The position numbers were made by a program, and so were the translations under genes. Positions 59,702 to 64,000 of a DNA stretch of 64,000 nt are shown here, piece after piece (within the stretch, counting starts at the first letter, position 1; every line of letters starts with the position of its first letter). The stretch is from contig JAGCBP010000016.1 of NCBI GenBank assembly GCA_017652105.1, positions 1-64,000 of the forward strand, in the 5' to 3' direction. Source of the DNA: Candidatus Saccharimonadota bacterium. GTDB taxonomy: Bacteria; Patescibacteriota; Saccharimonadia; Saccharimonadales; Saccharimonadaceae. The notes under the pieces were generated by a model. That model did no database searches, was not told the DNA's origin, and was given only the letters and a program-made list of their open reading frames with translations.

Positions 59702-60601
59702 ATGATTTTACTCGATTCGGTTACGAAACGATACCTCGGTGATGCAAAGCCGGCGCTTGACAATGTGTCACTTCACGTTGAGCCAAACGAGTTTGTCTTT
59801 TTGGTAGGTAAATCTGGTGCAGGTAAATCCACTTTGATTAAAATGCTAACAAAGGAGGAAACTCCGGATTCTGGCAAGATTGTGGTTGGTGGAATTGACC
59901 TTGATTATGTCAAAAAGCGTCATATCCCGGGTTACAGGAGAAGGCTCGGTGTAGTATTTCAGGATTTTAAACTTTTGCCAAGAAGGACAGTTTATGAGAA
60001 TGTGGCATTTGCACTAGAAATTATTGGTATGAGCGGTAAAGATATTAGAAAAACTGTGCCAAAAGTTTTGGAACTAGTGGATTTACTTCCTCAAGCTAAG
60101 AAATTCCCAGGTCAACTATCTGGTGGTCAGCAACAGAGAGTATCAATCGCAAGAAGCGTAGCCAGGCAGCCAAAAATTTTGATTGCAGACGAGCCGACGG
60201 CCAATCTTGATAAACTAACCACCGAGGAAATTATTGATTTGTTACAAAAAATTAATGATTTTGGCACCACAATATTGGTGACTACCCATAATGAAAGTAT
60301 CGTGAACAACTTGCAAAAACGAGTAGTAACATTGAAAGATGGTAGAATTGTAGATGATCAAAAGAATCACGGCGTATACAAACTAGATGAAGCGCCATTA
60401 GATAAGGCTGCAAGCGGTAGAGTGATTCAGGCTCCGGGGCATGCACTTAAAGTTCCGGCCAAAAAGACGGAGGCGCCAAAAGTGATAAAAACCACTGCTC
60501 CTAAATCTCCGGTTCAGAGAACTAAGTCAAAAACAATGCCAAATATGATTGTAAAACCGGCCCCTGCCAAAAGGAAAATTGCTAAAAGTAATGTAATATA
60601 A
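59702..60601 (+). CDS. ftsE: Cell division ATP-binding protein FtsE with basic tail
   Basis: 299 residues. ABC ATPase with Walker A GKSGAGKSTL (about 38-47), Q-loop VFQDFKLLP, signature LSGGQQQRVSIARS, Walker B ILIADEPTANLD and the H-loop TTHN. The last 75 residues are Lys/Pro/Ala-rich and beyond the usual FtsE end (about 225). With FtsX it forms a mechanosensitive-like complex that activates peptidoglycan hydrolases during division. TAAAAT ends 6 nt before the start: leaderless. ftsX follows 11 nt later. Confidence 0.93.
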   Translation: MILLDSVTKRYLGDAKPALDNVSLHVEPNEFVFLVGKSGAGKSTLIKMLTKEETPDSGKIVVGGIDLDYVKKRHIPGYRRRLGVVFQDFKLLPRRTVYENVAFALEIIGMSGKDIRKTVPKVLELVDLLPQAKKFPGQLSGGQQQRVSIARSVARQPKILIADEPTANLDKLTTEEIIDLLQKINDFGTTILVTTHNESIVNNLQKRVVTLKDGRIVDDQKNHGVYKLDEAPLDKAASGRVIQAPGHALKVPAKKTEAPKVIKTTAPKSPVQRTKSKTMPNMIVKPAPAKRKIAKSNVI

Positions 60602-60612
60602 AAAGGTAAACA

Positions 60613-61638
60613 ATGAGCAAAGACGAAAAAGAAAAAGATTTAAAACAAGCAACTAGACGCGGTCTGAAAGTGATGCGCAAAACTAAGCAGTATCATCCGA
60701 TGCGCAAAGAAAGTCGGATAGTTAAATACGGCGCTAAAGGTTTTTTTAGAAATATTTGGTTGTCTAGTGCGGCGACTATCGTGATGTCTATTACCATGAT
60801 TATTCTGTTTATCACAATTGTGGCAAGCATAATTTTGACTAGTACCGCCGAAATGATGAAGGACAAAATTGATATTACAATTTATTTTAAACCAAACACT
60901 TCGGACGAAACATTGAATGAGATGAGTGCGATCATGTCTGAGGATAAAAACATCAAGAGTGTAGTGATTTCAAATTCAGAGCAAGAATACAACAAATTCT
61001 TAGAGGAAAATGCTGATAGCGAGGAAATTATTAATGTGCTTGATGAAGAAATGAAAAAAATAATGATTTCAAACATGCAAGCAACTATGCGGATAAAAGT
61101 TTATAACATTGAAAATATCGATAGTATTAAAGAAATTGTAGAACAAAACCCGGTCTTTGTAGAGAATTTGGATGTTGATCTGGAGCCAACTTACGATGTA
61201 AATCAAAAAGAAATTTCTACCATTACTTCTTGGGCGCAAATTGCGAGAACCGGTGGAATCGTACTTGCGGTAGTATTTCTGGTAATTTCGATTTTGATTA
61301 TTTTCTCAACAATTAGAATGGCGATTTTCTCGCGTAGGGAGGAGATTTACATGATGAAATTGGTGGGTGCAGACAAGAGATTTATTCGTGGGCCATTCCT
61401 GATAGAGGCAGAGATTTGCGGGGTGATTGCCGGGCTCATCGCGGCTACTACGAGCTATTTTGGTTTTACTTTTTTGGCACCAAAGTTGGCATCTTATGGA
61501 ATTGACGTGACCTCTATTACCAAGATCTTGGAGTCCAATCAATTGATATTAGTATTTTTGGTCTTTGTGGCTTCAGGCGTGATCATCGGTAGAATTTCAG
61601 CGATGCTAGCGGTATCGAAATATTTGCACAAAGCATAA
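60613..61638 (+). CDS. ftsX: Cell division protein FtsX
   Basis: 341 residues. A basic cytoplasmic N terminus, TM1 (about 57-81), a large extracytoplasmic loop (about 85-215) that should contact the hydrolase, then three TM segments (about 218-240, 268-292, 305-330). The motif RREEIYMMKLVGADKRFIRGPFLIEAEICGVIAG is characteristic of FtsX. RBS AAAGGTAAA. Operon partner of ftsE. Confidence 0.93.
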   Translation: MSKDEKEKDLKQATRRGLKVMRKTKQYHPMRKESRIVKYGAKGFFRNIWLSSAATIVMSITMIILFITIVASIILTSTAEMMKDKIDITIYFKPNTSDETLNEMSAIMSEDKNIKSVVISNSEQEYNKFLEENADSEEIINVLDEEMKKIMISNMQATMRIKVYNIENIDSIKEIVEQNPVFVENLDVDLEPTYDVNQKEISTITSWAQIARTGGIVLAVVFLVISILIIFSTIRMAIFSRREEIYMMKLVGADKRFIRGPFLIEAEICGVIAGLIAATTSYFGFTFLAPKLASYGIDVTSITKILESNQLILVFLVFVASGVIIGRISAMLAVSKYLHKA

Positions 61639-61657
61639 GCTGTGTTATAATTAGATT

Positions 61658-62806
61658 ATGGTAATGCTTAAAACAAATAAGCTATTAAAACAAGTTTTTG
61701 GGTATACTTTTATATTTACTTTTGTGATTCTTTTTATAGCTTCGGTAGCTTCTACGAGCGCGTACAATTGTAAACCGGGTGACACCAAGTGCGAGGAAGC
61801 TAGAAGCAACATGAAGCAAAACCAAGCCGAGGCTTATGAGTACACCAAAAAGGCTGATTCGGTGGCAGCTCAGATTAGTCAGCTAAACGCAGAGATAAGT
61901 GCTTTGAATAAAGAAATCGCCGATTCTGAGGCGAAGCTGGCACAACTAGAGGTTGACATCAAAAATACTGAGAAAAAGTTATCTGAACAGCAACGGGCTT
62001 TAGCGACGATGCTGATAGATATGCACTTTAGTGGCGATGCTGAGCCAATTACGATTCTCGCTGGTAGCACGACGATTTCGGATTATGCGGAAAAACAAGC
62101 TAGAGAGGATGTGGCAAAGCAAGAAGTTGCGGCTGCTTCGGAGAGAGTGAAGCAAATAAGAGCAGATTTAGACAAGCAAAAAACCGAAGCGGAGATTGCG
62201 CTTCAATCTAGCCAAGATAAGAGGAATTTAGTAGCGGTCAAAAAATCCGATCAACAAATTTTGAAAGCACAATATGATAAGAGTGCGGATGATGCGTCGG
62301 CGTTGGCTAGTTATTGGGAGGAGCAATTAAAAGCTTTGGCTTGGACTCCGCCATCTAATACGGTGGGTAGCGGTAGTAGAATGTGGGGCGCTAATAATAC
62401 CTATCCGTATCGATATAATTGTCCAGCGGACAATGTCAGATATTCGGCTTATGGTGGGGCGGTTTGCCAATGTACTAGCTACGCTAGCTATAAAGCGCTT
62501 GAGAAATGGGGTATTTCTAATACTTGGGGTGGTCATGCCTATAATTACGTGAATGCCGTGGGATATACTGTACCTTCTACTGGTGTTAAGACCTATGTAG
62601 ACAAAAATCCGGCTGCCAACACAATTGCGATTCAGCTAGGCGGAAGCTACGGGCATGTAATGTGGGTAGAAAGTGTAAATGCCAACGGTTCGATTAATGT
62701 GACAGAATATAACGTAAACTGGTCATCGATTGGTTGCCATATTGGTGACTTCTGTTCGAGAAACAATGTTGGCTCGGCGGGCACCTATTTCTTGCACTTC
62801 GACTAA
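61658..62806 (+). CDS. Coiled-coil CHAP-domain peptidoglycan hydrolase (PcsB-like)
   Basis: 382 residues. Signal peptide (about 1-36), a long coiled coil (about 48-225), then a CHAP domain with CQCTSYASYKALEKWG (catalytic Cys at about 272) and GSYGHVMWV (His at about 333). This is the domain order of pneumococcal PcsB, the hydrolase controlled by FtsEX, and the gene lies directly behind ftsEX, so the same relationship is inferred. TATAAT (61646-61651) ends 6 nt before the start: leaderless and separately transcribed. Confidence 0.9.
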   Translation: MVMLKTNKLLKQVFGYTFIFTFVILFIASVASTSAYNCKPGDTKCEEARSNMKQNQAEAYEYTKKADSVAAQISQLNAEISALNKEIADSEAKLAQLEVDIKNTEKKLSEQQRALATMLIDMHFSGDAEPITILAGSTTISDYAEKQAREDVAKQEVAAASERVKQIRADLDKQKTEAEIALQSSQDKRNLVAVKKSDQQILKAQYDKSADDASALASYWEEQLKALAWTPPSNTVGSGSRMWGANNTYPYRYNCPADNVRYSAYGGAVCQCTSYASYKALEKWGISNTWGGHAYNYVNAVGYTVPSTGVKTYVDKNPAANTIAIQLGGSYGHVMWVESVNANGSINVTEYNVNWSSIGCHIGDFCSRNNVGSAGTYFLHFD

Positions 62807-62834
62807 TCTTAGTTAATATGGTAATATAGTAGAT

Positions 62835-64000
62835 ATGAAAGACAAAAAAGATAAAATGGAATGGAAAGAAAAACGCGTATCACTTGGTAATGCGATTATT
62901 ATCGGTGCGGTGATTTCGGCGGTTGGTTTTGTCTTGGGACTAAACTGGAATAACTGGTTTGGCGGTTTTTCAACCTATCTTGGTGGTGAAAAGAATTTGT
63001 CTTTAGATCAGTCTGAGCTGGATGAAGTTTATAATAAACTAGCCGAAACTTACAACGGTGAGATTAATAATGAAGTTTTGACCGAGGGGGCTAAGAAGGG
63101 TATGGTAGAAGCGGTCGGAGATGTTTATACCGTATATATGGACGCAAAAGAAAGCGCAGACTATACGGATGCTTTGCATGGTAATGTGGGGGCGGGTATC
63201 GGTGTAGAAATGGGTCTGAGGGACGGCTATGTGAGGGTGCTAAGAGTTTTGCCGGACAACCCGGCGCTCAAAGCTGGAATCATGATCGGCGACATTTTTT
63301 ATAAAATTGATGGCGAGGAAGTTTACACCTGGTCGTCCTCGGATATCGCAAAAAAACTAAAAGGTGAGCCGGGTACAGAAGTAGTCGTAACGATGGCGCG
63401 GAATGGTAAAGAAGTCGAATTTAAGATGCAGCGCGAGGAAATTAATAATGTTTCTTTCTATACTAAATACGACGGAAAAACAGCCATCATTACGGTACTT
63501 AGATTTGATAATAATACCGGTACAGGGATTCAAAAAGAAGTAGAAGGATTCAAAGACAAAGGTATCGAAAAAGTGATTTTGGACCTGAGGGGTAACGGTG
63601 GTGGGTACGTGTCGGCGGCGCAAGATTTACTTTCTCTATGGTTGGACGGAGAAGTGATGTTGATCCAAAAATCAGCACATTTTGGCGAGGAAAAGATGTC
63701 GACCGCTTCGGGTAAGGCCAGTCTCAAAGATATGAAAACAATAGTTCTAGTAAATGGCTCGACTGCTTCGGCTTCGGAAATTACTGCGGCGGCACTCAAA
63801 GAATATGGCAAAGCTAAAATTGTCGGCACCAAAACTTACGGTAAAGGTGTAGTGCAAAAAATGTATAATTTATCGGGCGGGGGGATGCTCAAAGTGACTA
63901 CGGCAGAATGGCTGACACCAAGGAGCAATTCAATTAATGGCGAAGGGGTAACCCCGGATGTAGAGATAGAAAATACTTCTGAGGATATTAATAAAATGCG
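62835..64000 (+). CDS. ctpA: Carboxy-terminal processing protease CtpA (S41), partial
   Basis: The first 388 codons are in the window; the 3' end is cut off. An N-terminal membrane anchor (about 17-38), a PDZ domain (about 115-190, GAGIGVEMGLRDGYVRVLRVL, LKAGIMIGD), then the S41 core: ILDLRGNGGGYVSAAQ, and the Ser/Lys dyad in NGSTASASE (Ser312) and TYGKG (Lys337), spaced 25 residues as in the family. It cleaves exported proteins, in other bacteria including peptidoglycan hydrolases. TAATAT (62822-62827) ends 7 nt before the start: leaderless. Confidence 0.92.
   Translation, partial: MKDKKDKMEWKEKRVSLGNAIIIGAVISAVGFVLGLNWNNWFGGFSTYLGGEKNLSLDQSELDEVYNKLAETYNGEINNEVLTEGAKKGMVEAVGDVYTVYMDAKESADYTDALHGNVGAGIGVEMGLRDGYVRVLRVLPDNPALKAGIMIGDIFYKIDGEEVYTWSSSDIAKKLKGEPGTEVVVTMARNGKEVEFKMQREEINNVSFYTKYDGKTAIITVLRFDNNTGTGIQKEVEGFKDKGIEKVILDLRGNGGGYVSAAQDLLSLWLDGEVMLIQKSAHFGEEKMSTASGKASLKDMKTIVLVNGSTASASEITAAALKEYGKAKIVGTKTYGKGVVQKMYNLSGGGMLKVTTAEWLTPRSNSINGEGVTPDVEIENTSEDINKM

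Noticed and set aside
1-64000. Recoding of TGA (as in Gracilibacteria/SR1)
   Set aside because: Genes such as secA and the gene at 21048 end cleanly at TGA next to start codons or terminators of following features, and an RF2 with SPF is encoded.

Overview
The window reads as a chromosomal segment of a reduced-genome bacterium of the Candidate Phyla Radiation, most likely Candidatus Saccharibacteria (TM7). Support: single-copy housekeeping genes packed tightly; an S10/spc ribosomal gene set with no L30 between S5 and L15 (L30 is absent across the CPR) and also no L29; many ribosomal and housekeeping proteins with Lys/Ala-rich tails; a homofermentative L-lactate dehydrogenase; and no biosynthetic pathway genes other than murein genes. 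TGA is used as a stop (for example secA, and the gene at 21048) and a release factor 2 with its SPF motif is present, so the code is standard. The assignment comes from gene content and was not tested by any search.

Layout. 60-4628: nusA(-), rnj(+), rarA(-). 4742-7817: a DUF4282-like membrane protein, murI(-), a YggU-family gene, three CCA-encoding tRNAs (Val, Lys, Phe, all -) with a duplicated tRNA-Lys 3' end, and hisS. 7826-9185: a DsbA-like protein and a membrane protein with an intramembrane-like CPTC motif (-). 9186-9649 is non-coding: a 158-bp palindrome and a candidate 136-nt small RNA. 9650-17103: yabE-like, rsmA, serS, hpf, secA, M16 peptidase. 17194-19372: murD and dus (-). 19544-21713: two small unknown genes with prfB between them. 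21909-28395: rplC-D-W-B, rpsS, rplV, rpsC, rplP, rpsQ, rplN-X-E, rpsN, rpsH. 28453-34199: leuS, an Erm/RsmA-like methyltransferase, a SpoU methyltransferase, glutaredoxin, rpmF, nusB, a Nudix gene, rnc. 34360-35346: rpsP(-), khpA-like. 35347-35800: a regulatory region. 35801-45172: rpoB, rpoC, rplF, rplR, rpsE, rplO. 45237-53380: FKBP, membrane and surface proteins, an ExoI homologue, L-LDH, metG, an aquaporin-like gene(-). 53408-64000: a 976-residue membrane-anchored protein, pheST, ftsEX, a coiled-coil/CHAP hydrolase and the start of a CtpA protease, which together look like a division and cell-wall module.

The clearest genome-wide pattern is expression style. At least 19 genes have a TATAAT-like box ending 6 or 7 nt before the start codon, which would place +1 on the start codon (leaderless mRNA). 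Operon genes and a few solitary genes instead have Shine-Dalgarno sequences and longer leaders. The most unusual items are: (1) a GC-rich palindromic element inserted in frame in leuS, whose two orientations encode the same terminal peptides; (2) two large intergenic palindromes; (3) a consensus promoter with an immediate terminator running antisense inside rarA; (4) an RNA polymerase beta-prime subunit in which the usual zinc-site cysteines are missing; and (5) a tandem tRNA-Lys 3'-end duplication.
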